The notes under the pieces were generated by a model that was not told the origin of the DNA, did no database searches, and was given only the letters and a program-made list of their open reading frames with translations. Positions 34,225-55,213 of a stretch of 64,000 nucleotides of DNA are shown here, in pieces. Position 1 is the stretch's first letter, and each line of letters starts with the position of its first letter. Made by a program: the position numbers and the translations under genes. This DNA comes from Xiphydria camelus (taxonomy: Eukaryota; Arthropoda; Insecta; Hymenoptera; Xiphydriidae). The stretch is taken from positions 2,501 to 66,500 of the forward strand of contig OY783196.1 of assembly GCA_963678675.1 (NCBI GenBank), written 5' to 3'.

Positions 34225-36232
34225 TCTCGGGTCCATCGTCCTTCCTCCTATTGAGCGCCAACGACTGATCGACCAACAATGAGTCGTACATTGGAATGGC
34301 GAACAGTCGATCGGTGGACGCCAATCTCTCGCACTTGGGCGTCCAAATGTGCAGTGTGATCCACGTTTGAGACAGGAACCACAGGAGCCAGATCCAGGTG
34401 TATTGTTGCGAGAGGAAGTCTTCGAGGCTATACAAGAGATCGACCGATCGGAAGAAGAGGTAGTCGGGGATGAAACCGTGGAAGGCGCAAGTGTTGATCG
34501 CTCGCGTAGCGCAGAAGACGATGAGGAGCGAGATGGACACCGGGATCGTCAGGTTCACCGGGAAGGCGAAACTGAATCCCTGCATGAGGGTCTTGCAGGC
34601 GAATTTACCTGAGAGAAGAGGGCGAGGACTCGTTTACTCCACGAGAGAAAGTCGTGCTTGATATTATTGCAAAGTCTATACTCGTTAAATCTTGCGATCT
34701 CTACCGGATTGATAGGTCAGCATAGTGCTGACCACGTGTATCAGTAGTACGTATAGAGGCGTGGCGTAATTTGCCGCTAAAATGATCGTCTCTCCGGCTG
34801 GAATCAGCTCGGAGATGGTCGGTATCACGTCACTGTTGATGCTGGAGGTCACTTCCGTTATGGTGACATTGTGTTTGCCGAAGGCAGCTGGCAGAGTTGC
34901 GAAGAGATTAGTTATGCCTTTCGATGGGGCGATTACGACGGCACAAGCGAGAAGGACGACTATCTTCCAAATCGATGCAAACCCGTGCAAGACGTCCTCG
35001 CTCGGTCTCATGTCCTCTTTTATACTTGTCATCCATCTTACAAAACCTGCGGTCGAGAGCCGAAGAGATAGGTAATGTCAAAACGGATCGTGAATCGGAA
35101 AAGAGACGGAGTTTACGTACCGAAACGACTGTGCTCGGATACGTAATTGCTCCACCAATGACAGGATATTAAAATCAGAGCTGGCGGTAATAGCCAGGAA
35201 GAAGACGTGGAATCGTGAAGCGAGGGCCAGAGGAAGAATCCAGTTACCTGGAACACCAGTGCGGCGATGTCGAGCAATACCAGCAGAAAGCATTTGGTAT
35301 TGCCTCGATGATTGTTGCGCGAGAGCAGAGCTAGAATGTTAACGAAATTCAGTTATAGGGATCTACTGATCAATGAAATTGAGACAGCAGTACTTGCCGA
35401 GTACACCAGGAACGAAACACGCGCAGTTGGTTATCATTGCGCCTTTCACTGCGTCAAGACTCGGCAGGACGACAAAGAAGAGGAGTGCCAAGCCGATCGT
35501 GTAGCAGGTACCAACCACCATCACGACTAGATACTGATAGGGTTTCGGCCTTTTAACTTTTTTGAACAAGCATCTTCGGATGCAGCGCAAGAGCGTGAAG
35601 ACTTCCGGCACGGCAAAGGCAATCATGATACACCAGATCCACTCTACTCGGTCCTCCAGCGATAGTTGAGCGATGAATTGTCGATAATCGTCTGAAGCGG
35701 GGAGGAACGACCAAGAAAGCGCAACAGAATGCAACGTCGTATCGAGACTTGAGATCTTGGAACTGTTTTTGGGTCCGAATCTCTCACCTATCCGGGTGGG
35801 ACAGTGCACTATAATTCGATCTTCGTTCACATGCGAGGTCATGAAGAGGATCGTTCCCTTGGAGATGACTCCACCAGCCAATACCAGCAGGAAGACGAAG
35901 CCGTAGGCGAGCACTTTGATGACCTTCTGCAGGATCTCGAAGATTCGCTTGCGAACCATAGAACCCGATTCGGACTTCGGTGGAAAATATCGAAAGGCAT
36001 CCCATAGTTGCACCTCAGGCTGCGGACTGGAAAAAAAGATATTCGAGGCGCGAAGAATTTTCGAAGAGGTCGAAATACCATTTTTTTCTGCGAATTAACC
36101 GAGGAAGACTTTCTCATATTGCTCTCACTTTTCCTCGTAATCTTCGTTAGCCGAGGTGCTGTCCTCGTCCGAATAGTAATCCGGTTTGACGTAGCTGACT
36201 CTCGGACCGGGCTCGTATATGTTTGAGGACAT
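29899..36232 (-). CDS. Chitin synthase (insect, family GT2)
   Basis: Integral membrane glycosyltransferase polymerising UDP-GlcNAc into chitin for cuticle (class A, kkv) or gut peritrophic matrix (class B). Nineteen exons: 36129-36232, 35788-36026, 35398-35691, 35121-35330, 34705-35046, 34178-34608, 33824-34082, 33441-33715, 33165-33375, 32843-33090, 32567-32759, 32332-32486, 31928-32224, 31562-31848, 31190-31529, 30934-31110, 30669-30836, 30356-30581, 29899-30236. They total 1597 aa, a full-length insect enzyme. N-terminal membrane helices precede the catalytic domain: HIFFDDAF, LDGDIDF (~752-758), GEDRWL (~856-861) and QRRRW (~894-898). A cluster of five helices follows, then a heptad segment (DEKKQLDAITESLGQL), two more helices and a charged tail. 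Intron 3 has a GC donor (CTCG|GCAAGT). Intron 2 is 96 nt, in frame and stop-free. Class A or B is not settled: the heptad segment favours A, but only one copy of the 177-nt exon is present. Confidence 0.95.
33761..33790. repeat. (GCTCGC)n hexanucleotide repeat in chitin synthase intron 7
   Basis: About five copies of CTCGCG lie in the short intron between the exons at 33824-34082 and 33441-33715. In the minus frame it would encode alternating Ala-Arg if read through. It is intronic in the model given here. Confidence 0.8.
34182..34224 (-). repeat. (GAC)n tract encoding poly-Asp in chitin synthase
   Basis: About 13 consecutive GAC codons on the minus strand encode an uninterrupted run of Asp near residues 526-538. 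The run lies at the 3' end of exon 6, in the loop before the catalytic domain. A pure trinucleotide tract of this kind is likely length-polymorphic. Confidence 0.9.
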
Positions 36233-37191
36233 CTTCCTGTTCTGCAACGAATTCACGTCGTTTCACTCATTCCGCGAAGCTGATCGTCAGCTCGATCTAC
36301 GCGCGTTTCGATCGCGATCACACTGCTTCTTTTAATTGCTTTTCGAGATTCTTGCACGATGAATCTCTTCATCGAGACTGTGGTTTCTTCCTCGAAAATC
36401 GACCTATACAGAGGCTTAGATTTCGGGGAGAGCCTTATCGTGACGTATACGTACGAGATAAGGCTCAAACTTTATCCGCATCGATTAAGCGGTTCGCGCG
36501 TGTGTAATATCCAGAGCAGATATCTCGTTGACGACGAATTTTATGATTCGACTGGAACGAATTCGTGCTTAACGTTAAGTGCGTAGGGATAGCATGCTCT
36601 TGAAGAGTTACAGAGTCAGATGTTGTCGTGAAGTATGACGATCACATTGTTGAAACATCTTATGTAGATAGATAATGGAAGTATTATAAGATGAGAGACC
36701 GAACGCGTCGGATGTACTCTTCATCGCGATGATCAACATCGACTAAATGATATCGTGACGCATGGCCTTACTTCGCGGGTCAGGCTGTGGTGATTGATAA
36801 GAGCGTTAGTGAATTATTGCCTCGCGCAACGATTAACGCGAAAAGGATATTTCTTTCTACGGGGTGCATAATAATGCCGATACATCGGCATATTCGTCGA
36901 TACCGTTGTGATAGTTTTATTTGGAAGATTGGCATTGTAACTGCAGTCGAATTTAACTGATTATAAAATTAGGCACCTGGAAAAATTCATTCACAAATCT
37001 ACTACGTAAGTTTTGGATGCATACTGTAGGGGGGCAGGGTAGCAAAAGATATCAACGACGATCTCTCTCGTGTAGAGAATTATATTATCTCTCGAAACAT
37101 TTTATTATATTTACACGAACCTTGTAGGGTACCAATGAACAATCACTCTCGACAGTCTTGAATGTAGAAAAATTGAGGTTCATTCACGAGA
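36233..37191. other. Intergenic between DUS2 and chitin synthase
   Basis: Contains the promoter side of chitin synthase and the 3' flank of DUS2, both on the minus strand. Any non-coding 5' exon of chitin synthase would lie here. Short frames are not supported. Confidence 0.5.
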
Positions 37192-39357
<2,166 letters not shown>

Positions 39358-42300
39358 ATGGAAGTTCGACGCAGGAAAGTTAAAGCCATCAATAATAAGC
39401 AGTCGCTTTCCCGTTCGAAGGATAGCGCGAAGTTTGATTACGAGGATGTCGCGGAGTGCCCTCAAAAAATTCCACGGGATGAGGTAAATGTGTAGTAATT
39501 GTTACGAAGTGTTCTGATATATTTAATTTGTACTCTCTCTCTTACATCGAAGAAAACTAAACTCGATATAAAGAGCTGTTCATTTTTTTTTCTTTTTCTA
39601 AAATTACTTTTATCACATTTAGGGTGACGGTGAGTCCGTGACGGATGTACCCGTCGAAAAGTCGGATAAGGAAGCATCCTTATATTCGGAGAGGACTGCG
39701 GCTCGAATTAAAATAAACTTGGAAGTCGATCTAGTCGCGGCAGTTTTGTTGATCGCTGGAATCATCACTCGGTTGTACAGATTGGAGGAACCTCGTAGTA
39801 TAGTGTACGTGTAACTATACCCTTATCGTGAGCTTCCTACGAATATATTTGGCGTGAAACTCTGCCGTTTCTTAATATATTTTGTTTTTTTTTTTATTTA
39901 TCACTATAGCAGCTAGTGCAATGTTTCTGGTTACGTTAATTTTCGCCGCTGCCTTATATTCGTCCGATACCATTGGCAAAGAATACAATTTTCCCTTTGA
40001 AACAGGTTTGATGAGTTGCACTACGGCAAGTACGTGGGACTCTATATGAAAAGAACATTTTTTTTCGATTCGCATCCACACTTAGGAAAGCAGCTCATCG
40101 CGGCTGTCGCCTATTTAGCCGGATTCGACGGCCAATTCAAATTCGACAGAATAGGGAGTCCTTACGCAGATTCCGTTCCTTTATTCGCATTAAGATTGGT
40201 GCCCGCGTTATGCGGCAGCTTGGCACTTCCTACCGCGTATCACTTGGCCTTGGAACTAGGATTGAAGCAATGGAGTGCCGCAATTGCCGGATTGTTATTG
40301 CTGTTTGGTAAATTTATTGTACTTCTCATTTTTTGAATTTTAGTCTTATCGGCACATCCGCTGCACTAAAATACTATCGTAGACGGGAGTTATACCTATG
40401 CTGTATCTCTCGTTACAGATAATGCTTTCTTAACGCAATCAAGATTCGTCTTAATGGAAAGCATCTTGATACAGTTCTCGCTGTTTGGCCTATTATGCGT
40501 TATGAAATTTAGAAAAGTTATGGAACAACCGCAAAATCTCGCGTGGTGGATGTGGCTAGCATTGGCGGCAGTGAACTTGACTTGTGCATTGTGGTACGTC
40601 CGTTAAACTCGTGTATCGGCGTTTCCCGCGCTTGCGTAACCAACGTCTGATCTACCTTTTAGCGTAAAATACGTCGGCTTCTACTCTCTGGTCCTGGCTA
40701 TCGCTTTAATAGCTCGCGATTATTGGAGCTTAATACCCAAGAAGTACTTGTCCACGACTGTCCTCTGCGTACACTTGTTCGCCAGAATCCTCGTTATAAC
40801 GATTGTAGCGAGCACTGTGTACTTGGGAGTATTTTACGTACATCTAGCGATACTGACGAAAGCTGGTCCCCACGATGCTGTGATGACGAGTGCGTTTCAA
40901 GCGAGTTTAGAAGGAGGGCTCGCGAGTATAACGAAAGGACAGCCTTTGGAAGTTACCCACGGCTCTCAAATTACTTTGAGACATACGCATGGCAGGGCCT
41001 GTTGGTTGCACAGTCATAAACACGTATATCCGTTGAGATATCCCGACGGACGAGGGAGCTCCCACCAGCAACAAGTAACCTGCTATTCGTTCAAGGACGT
41101 TAACAATTGGTGGATTGTCAAACGACCCGAAATTAACGATCTCGTTGTTGCCAAGCCAATCGTGCCGATCAAGCACGGTGAAGTTATTCAACTGGTGCAT
41201 GGGATTACGAGTCGCGCTTTAAATTCGCACGACGTGGCCGCTCCGATGACGCCCCAAAGTCAAGAAGTATCGTGTTACATCGATTATAACGTTTCCATGC
41301 CGGCTCAGAATCTGTGGAGGGTGGATATCGCAAACAGGGATCAGTTCGGCAATGTCTGGCACGCGATTCAAAGTCAGGTGCGCCTGATTCACGTAAACAC
41401 CGATTACGCGATTAAATTTAGCGGGAGGCAACTGCCCGATTGGGGATTCAATCAGCACGAGGTCGTTGCGGATAGACTCGTGGAACAGTCGAACGCCGTT
41501 TGGAATGTGGAGGAGCACAGATACACGAAGAGCGAGGATCAGAAGGAGAGGGAGAGGGAATTGATCAATGCGGAAATGATACCGCTACAAGCGACGAGTT
41601 TGAACTTTTGGGAAAAATTTGTAGAATTGCAAATGAAGATGCTGTTTAGCGGGCAGGAAGGTCAGAACAGTCATATGTATTCCAGTGAACCGTTGGAGTG
41701 GCCGTTAATGACGCGAGGCATTGCTTATTGGGTTTCTAGTGACAGTAATGTAAGTACTGTGTGGAAGAAACGAGGGGTACGGCGTGCTTTCTCTCACACC
41801 CTCTCAGTATCACGCTATCTGTACTCTCCCATTGCAGGCGCAAGTACATCTATTGGGAAATATAGCTGTATGGTACAGCGGGACCATAGCTGTGTTGCTG
41901 TATTTAGTATTTTTAATATTCTATTTGATGAGACGTCGACGGATGTGTTTCGACATATCGACGAAGGAATGGAATCGTTTCGTCACTACCGGCGAGGTGT
42001 TATTAGCCGGATATTTGTTACATTTTTTACCGTTCATCTTTGTCGACAGAACTTTGTTTCTGCATTATTATTTGCCGGCTTTCATTTTCAAAGTATTACT
42101 AACCGCCGCAATGATGGACCACTTTTACTATTTGATCGGGTAAGTTTCACCTCGCTCGATATGAACTTGTTTTCGAACGTGCTTGCGATAATAACCATAG
42201 CGCTCTATTCCTTCTAGAACAAGATTTCAGTGGAAGACTGTTTTACCTATCTTTAAGCTAGGAATTATAACGTGGATGACGTTCGTTATTTTTGTCTTCC

Positions 42301-42404
42301 GAAAATTTGCCGTACTCAGTTACGGTACAACGCCATTAACGGCAACAGAAGTATTGAGATTGAGGTGGCTAGATACATGGGATTTTATTATACATAAAAC
42401 GTAA
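39358..42404 (+). CDS. POMT1: Protein O-mannosyltransferase 1
   Basis: ER membrane enzyme (GT39) that, with POMT2, transfers mannose from dolichyl-phosphate-mannose to Ser/Thr of dystroglycan-like proteins; Drosophila rotated abdomen is the orthologue. Seven exons, 39358-39483, 39623-39804, 40006-40307, 40419-40593, 40663-41749, 41838-42139 and 42218-42404, sum to 786 aa (human 747). The catalytic loop acidic pair is seen as VFDELHYG (~103-110). Next come SFQASLEGGL-like sequence (AFQASLEGGL), GRGSSHQQQVTCYSFKDVNN and MIR-domain repeats (~345-545). SCYIDYNVSMPAQNLW, VWNVEEHRYTK and the C-terminal RLRWLDTWDFIIHK identify POMT1, because POMT2 differs there. Several hydrophobic helices flank the MIR block. 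All introns are GT-AG and in phase. The N-terminal 60 residues are basic and longer than in the human protein. Confidence 0.94.
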
Positions 42405-43673
42405 GCGTTAAACGGATGTGTATTAAGTACAATTTTTTAAAGTGAGCATACAAGAGAGAGAGAGAGAGAGACGCACAAATATGTACGTTTATCAGAATCC
42501 ACGATATTTTTAAAACAATAATAAAGATGGATATTTGGTGAGCCATGCATAATGAGATTATGTACTTGTAAGGTAAGATACTATTTTTTACGTCTATTAC
42601 AAGGAGACGGTTTATAAAATTAATTTTTACACATAAATGTTGTAAGATTAAAATTCTATTTAACACCAATCTCTCTCTCACATCGTATCGATGATATTTA
42701 TTTATTTTGCTAATTCATTCGACACTTTTTTTTTATACACAAAACTGAAATTGTCATATATATATTTATATACAATAGAATCGTCACGAATATTTACACA
42801 TGACAGGTTCTAACGTGCAATCCTGTATTTATACATATATCAAGAGTAAAAATGATGAATTTGACATTAATTTTTTTTTATATTTTTGTCGTTCGTTCAA
42901 TGTGCTTCAGAGTGCATGAAAGTTTGCACAATATTGACAATATGAGTTCTCCAGTGGCGGAGGACAGGCCCGACGATAGGATAAATGGCAAGAGTGAGAT
43001 AGTTTTAAAATACGGTGCTCAAGTTATCGAAAGTATTTACAGAAAATAAAAGTCAACCAGGGGCCGTGAGCACCATAGCGTAATTACAAATATATCACTT
43101 TAATATACAGAGAATTCTAGAGAAATCTCGTCTGGTTTCTCTACACGCGGTAAAAACTTTTGTCGTGATTATTTTTATCGACTAAGAGAAAACCAAGTGC
43201 TTATACAGCTTACAATATTGTTCTTAATGACTTTTGATGGATACGCGTGAAAGGTATAAATGATACGTATGTATTTATAAAATGTATTTAAATTTGTACA
43301 CGTATTTTACGCACTTCGCGTCTGCCGTCGTGCCGAATTCGCATGGAACGAGCGCGCTATAAATAATAGAAAAATTAAGCAGGCCCTGCTTTTTTATCAC
43401 GAAAATAAAGCTTGTCGCTAGGGCTGCGCCAGCCGAGCTCAATTACCAACAATTAATCACAGGGGCCGTTTGAGTCTAGCTCTACTCATCGAACAATCGT
43501 CCAAGTTAAAAGGAAACATCGTTGTGCGAGCGTCAGCAATTGCTCGGATGATGAAGCCGGGTTTTTGTCGAAACGAGCAGGTGCCCACTTCGAGACGAGA
43601 CGAGACGAGTTGAAATTGTTCGAAGAACGATCTTCGGACAAGTTCGAGTCCAGCCCGCGAGTTATCAGTTTTC
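42405..43673. other. Convergent 3' region of POMT1 and BTB-PHR genes
   Basis: AT-rich, containing both 3' untranslated regions. A (GA)n tract of about 20 bp lies at 42452-42471, and an AATAAA word lies near 42530 downstream of POMT1. The 65-codon plus frame at 42852-43049 and minus frames below 43674 show no domain and are not annotated. Confidence 0.5.
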
Positions 43674-44636
43674 TCACTTCTCGTTTCTCTCATCCCTATG
43701 GTATGTAAAAACAATACCGCGAATAAGACCATCTCTGATGCTATCAGCGCTATTGCCCACTCCAAATGAGAATGATACAGAGTCGCACGTCATGTTTTGA
43801 GGGCAGACTGCTACCGGATAGCAACCGACTTTGTTGAGGACCACCCCGATTTTATACACCTGTTATAATTCGAGGAATATTATTAGCATAAATTAGATTT
43901 TTTTTACAATAAGTGCACATCGGTGAAAGAGTGTGGACGTATAGTTTCTACAGAACAAATACCTTATTCTTTTGGATGTACACGGGCCGATTGAAAGTTA
44001 TTTCGAGGAAACTGCAATAATCTACTTTCGTCGAGAAGTGTGTGTACGTTAAGCGAGAACCGTCAGAATCCAGGAGATGTGCGTATAAAACTTCGGTATA
44101 CGATCCAGGACCCACTGGGAGACACATATTGTTCTTCACCTGTAATGGAAATGGATTTTGTCGACAACTATCGTAGCTAAAAATAGGGGAAGCAATGATG
44201 CGAGTTGTTGATCAAAAAGAGATGGGGTTTTTTTTGCGAGATAAGTAAAAACGTACCAGGCCAGTTTGCGTGGGCATTTGTATGCCGATAACGCAAATAT
44301 TTCTGTCCACGCTAAATGTAACAGAGCAATCCAGAACGCTGGTATTGAAACAATCCGTTTGTCTCACTACGGTCCTGTGGCAACAATGCCGTCGGTTTTC
44401 TTGCATCGCACCTTCGAGCGCCATAAACGGAATATGCATTGACGAATTGCCAGAATCCATCAAAACATTGACAAGATCGTGGTCGTTTGTGTGTCCAGGA
44501 TAGGGGCGGAATAACGGTAATGATGGGTCAAATTTGCTTGTGCCAGGTACACTCCCCAACATGTTATTCATCTGAAAAAAAAAACAAAGGACACAATGTA
44601 GGTATAAATGAAATATCAAGAGACTATAGAATCGAT

Positions 44637-44667
<31 letters not shown>

Positions 44668-45564
44668 TATTACCGAAGGGTCGTAAAATGTTTGATGAAT
44701 TTTCATTGGCTTCAGACGATAGTGAGCAATGGACGAAAATCCTTCAGGCATCGGCCATTTACTATCGGTGGATGATATATTCATTAAAATGGCAAAAGCC
44801 TCGTCTTGCGTCAATAGAGGCGACCGCCCTGGCCCTTCCGCAAATACTTGTGGCGTTAACGTCAAGAATCTAATCTTCGTCAGGGCGCTCCCGATAACTG
44901 ATCTCAGAGATTTGCTATCCGACGTTTCTAAACCCTTTCTCGTACATTCGGACCTCGCCCATCGTTCGACCGCAAGGAATAATTCAACCTCCGAGTCGAT
45001 CTCCAGCTCGTCTTGTTCGAATACCGTAATTAAAGTGGCCAGTTCGATTTCTTCCCAGCTGGATTCCTTCAACACGCTATTGGTCTTGGTGCAAATAATT
45101 TGCAAGCACTTTTCCATGAGTACTGGTTCTTCGAAGAGCTTAGCAAATTCGTAAGCTCTGCATGCTTTCTTAGGAGAAAGATCCGACCACAGAAATTTCG
45201 TGCATTCCTCGACCAGGAATGGTAGCATGTACTTTTTAGCACAATAGCACAATTCGCAAGCGAGTTCGAACGAACCCAGATCGATATTGTCGGTGTAAAT
45301 GTATTCGAGCAAGGCTTTGAATGCTTCAGGCTGGACGTCTCTGATTGGAATGGGATCGTTTTTCTCAGCCATACCGCCAAAGAACATCGCCTCAAACACC
45401 GGACTAGACATAGCCAGGAACAGCTTATGTCCCTCAAGAATTTGCTGATGCGGCTCTTGACCGACGATGAACTTGCAATCCGACCACTGTCCCGATTGGA
45501 GTATGTATTGGCCTCTCTGCGAGATCTTTTGTTTCGTAATCTGCCAATCGCAGGGCAAACCCAT
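43674..45564 (-). CDS. BTB-BACK-PHR domain protein (BTBD1/2/3/6 group)
   Basis: Probable substrate adaptor for a Cullin-3 ubiquitin ligase. Four exons on the minus strand, 44674-45564, 44257-44571, 43963-44139 and 43674-43859, total 522 aa. The BTB domain spans residues ~18-125 (WSDCKFIVGQEP, EGHKLFLAMSSPVFEAMFFG, ALLEYIYTDNIDL). The BACK domain spans ~130-245 (SPKKACRAYEFAKLFEEP, AVERWARSECTRKG). The PHR domain spans ~360-515 (SVTFSVDRNICVIGIQMPT, DYCSFLEITFNRPVYIQ, YKIGVVLNKVGCYPV). It resembles BTBD6/BTBD2, but its PHR half is clearly diverged, so I do not assign an exact orthologue. Intron 1 has a TA microsatellite immediately 3' of its donor. The gene is divergent from ROCK, with a fold-back element between them. 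Confidence 0.87.
44637..44670. repeat. (TA)n microsatellite in BTB-PHR intron 1
   Basis: About 34 bp of alternating TA with one phase slip, immediately inside the intron next to the donor at 44673/44674. It could form a hairpin in the pre-mRNA. Confidence 0.85.
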
Positions 45565-46324
45565 TTTCGAAGTTGTTGGAAAGCAGCGAAGAAACAGTTA
45601 CACAAGTTAGCTCGCGCTGACGAGAAGATTCGGAATAAATAGCTTACGCGCGAAGGGGGATTTGTGTAAAATTTATTTCTGAGATCGCGCACACTAATTG
45701 GTCCGTCTGTGTGACGTGCGGATATGTCTATTTTCGCACGCCTCGTGCTACCACTATAAATACGAAGTATGGCATAAACAACGCCAAAAAAAAGTGCGTG
45801 GGGGACTGTTCGGGTGGATGATCAAAATACACGTAGGAGAAAATGATGGATCTTCCGTACTTTCTGACGTCTTCTCGATACGACGGCACGAATGTCGTCG
45901 CACTTTCTAAACACCACTAAACGTTCGATACCTTCGATTGTAAATATTTGGAACGTCGAAATATCAAAACACGCAAACGTGACAACCGCGTACGCTGCTA
46001 CGCGCAACGCTACGCCATCTTGGTATTCACGGCTTTTGTGTAGGTATGTGTACATATTATGTATGTCATATACCTACATACCTTTCCAGAGTCGCGCGTT
46101 TACCTTCGCACCTCGATACCTAGATGTGTCTCTAAGGCTGTTCCAATACTTACAATGCGTGATGAAAAATACAGTGAAATTTATAAATTAAAATACCTAC
46201 CTATCCCCCATAAGATCCTAATATCTCGCTCAAAATTCGGTCAATTTTGGATGCTATCGCCATCTACTCGAATACAAGTATACACTTCAAGCTAAATCTC
46301 AATATCACTAGATGACGCCATCGC
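45565..46324. promoter_or_regulatory. Upstream region of BTB-PHR gene
   Basis: Non-coding. It contains a CGCCATCTTGG box (46012-46022) matching the YY1/pleiohomeotic core, about 450 bp upstream of the start codon. It also contains a CACTAGATGACGCCATCG word at about 46306-46323, next to the fold-back element. Confidence 0.4.
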
Positions 46325-46333
46325 CCAAAAGTG

Positions 46334-46800
46334 TGTGGCGAAAAGGATGTGGTCGCCATCTCATCGGCGGAGCGTTTCGTCCCGGAGTCGGCCTGTGGAC
46401 TCGTCAGTAAGGCTAGGCCGACTCCTGCCTTAGACGCTCTGTGGTCCTCGGTAATAGACGGGCAGTTGCGGTCTTATATAGAAATTTGCCCGTTGATGGA
46501 CCACTAACGAGAAGCCGAAAGCCGTGGAGTCGAAGGTCGGCGCCACCTGGCGGCAAGGCGCCGTAGCGCAACGGGCCGCTACAAGTGTGTGGCGGCCCGC
46601 CACCAGATGGCGCTGCCCTTCTCACTAGTGGTCGAACACGAGTACGTTTCTAGGTACATAAAACCGAAGCTGTTCGACAACCACGGAGGACAGAGCACAC
46701 AGAGCGTCTAAGGCAGGAGTCGGCCTAGCCTTACTGACGAGTCCACAGGCCGACTCCGGGACGAAACGCTCCGCCGATAACATGGCGATCGCTCTTTTCG
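46334..46800. mobile_element. ~470-bp fold-back MITE between BTB-PHR and ROCK
   Basis: Arms of about 75 bp are near-perfect reverse complements: CGGAGCGTTTCGTCCCGGAG from 46369 on the left, with its complement CTCCGGGACGAAACGCTCCG on the right ending at 46774. Weaker symmetry continues outward to about 46339 and 46800. A 9-bp sequence CCAAAAGTG occurs on both sides (46325-46333 and 46801-46809) and may be a target duplication. An 8- or 9-bp duplication would suggest a hAT- or P-like transposase. The ~260-bp interior is GC-rich, without an open frame of note. Confidence 0.75.
46600..46615 (+). promoter_or_regulatory. CTCF-like motif inside the fold-back element
   Basis: CCACCAGATGGCGCTG matches the core of the conserved insect and vertebrate CTCF consensus. 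A related inverted word (GGCGCCACCTGGCGGC) lies about 60 bp to the left in the same element. Binding is not shown by sequence alone. Confidence 0.45.
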
Positions 46801-46809
46801 CCAAAAGTG

Positions 46810-47965
46810 ATCAAAAATTGACTCTAGTAGTATCAGGAAAGTATATTGAAGTAGGAAGTATTCGTCCTACAAAAAATCTGTTCACATTTGTGGTATACAA
46901 TTATTAAAGCAGGCAAAGCATATAAATCGTAGGTACATGAATACGATGTGATGTAGTGTTAATTTACGAGTGTTAAAAATACCGTTCAACGAGAAAGAAA
47001 TCTTTATCGACAGTGTTAAATATTAATCGCATTTCTTCTCGTTGCCTCTTAAAATTTAACTAGTCACAATTAAATATTTCTTTTCTCCGCGTAATTTCGG
47101 TGTATTGACGAGCGCGGTAATTTTTGCAAATGGCGCATGCACGGCTCAGCTGTGTGAAAGCACTACTGCACAACTCGTTCGCGTCGAGAAATAATGCCTC
47201 TTATCGTGTTTTTATCGGATTAACAGAGTGCTGGACACTGTCTTGGTGATATTAGGTGTGTGTAAAGAATTTATCTAGCGATACACGAAACTATTTGGTT
47301 TGGAAAATGCGAGGAAATTAAGAATCTTTTGTGAGAGGACCAAGAGCACCTGCCGTTGGACCCACCTAACTCATCGGATTCGCTGACAGGCCTTCGGATC
47401 TGTCACCGAATGTATTTTATTGTTTTTTTTTTTCGAACACACTGGCTGGAAGTTCCTTTGTTTCGTTCTATAAATTACAAGAGAGACAGTCGAATAATCT
47501 ACATCGAACGTGTAAATTCACGCGTATGAAAATTGTGGGGAGGTTGTTCCACGCGATGGGCCCTGCCCACAAGTACCAGTTTGTTGCTCGAGCATATTCT
47601 TTGTAAACGGTGTTTCTAGCAACAGTTTCTACTACTCGAATTATCCAAGCCTTTCTCTATTTTACACATACGCTGCAATTGTACGTGGATGTATCTTCTC
47701 GAGTGTTTATCAAAACGTTCATCAATTGTGGAGCACATTTATCATTTAAACATTTTCCAAGAATCGTCGAGAATTACGCGGACGATAGAAATCAAGTAGG
47801 TAATCATTCTCTTGCAGAAAAAATGAATTCTACAGCGACTCGAATGGCTGTGACATATTTGCGGTCACATCATGTTTAGCCTATGACAAGAACATTGTTG
47901 CTTTAATGACCCGAGAGACGTGACCCGTGGTTGCGACTGTGTAGCGGTAGCCGTTAGCTTTGAAA
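46810..47965. promoter_or_regulatory. Upstream and 5' untranslated region of ROCK
   Basis: Non-coding leader before the ROCK start codon. The first ATG with a kinase-family N-terminus is at 47966. Possible non-coding first exons cannot be placed. The 89-codon frame at 47610-47879 has no domain. Confidence 0.45.

Positions 47966-55213
<7,248 letters not shown>

Noticed and set aside
42852..43049. 65-codon plus frame with hydrophobic N-terminus
   Set aside because: Looks like a signal peptide by composition only. It lies in AT-rich 3' flank with no domain or conservation evidence.
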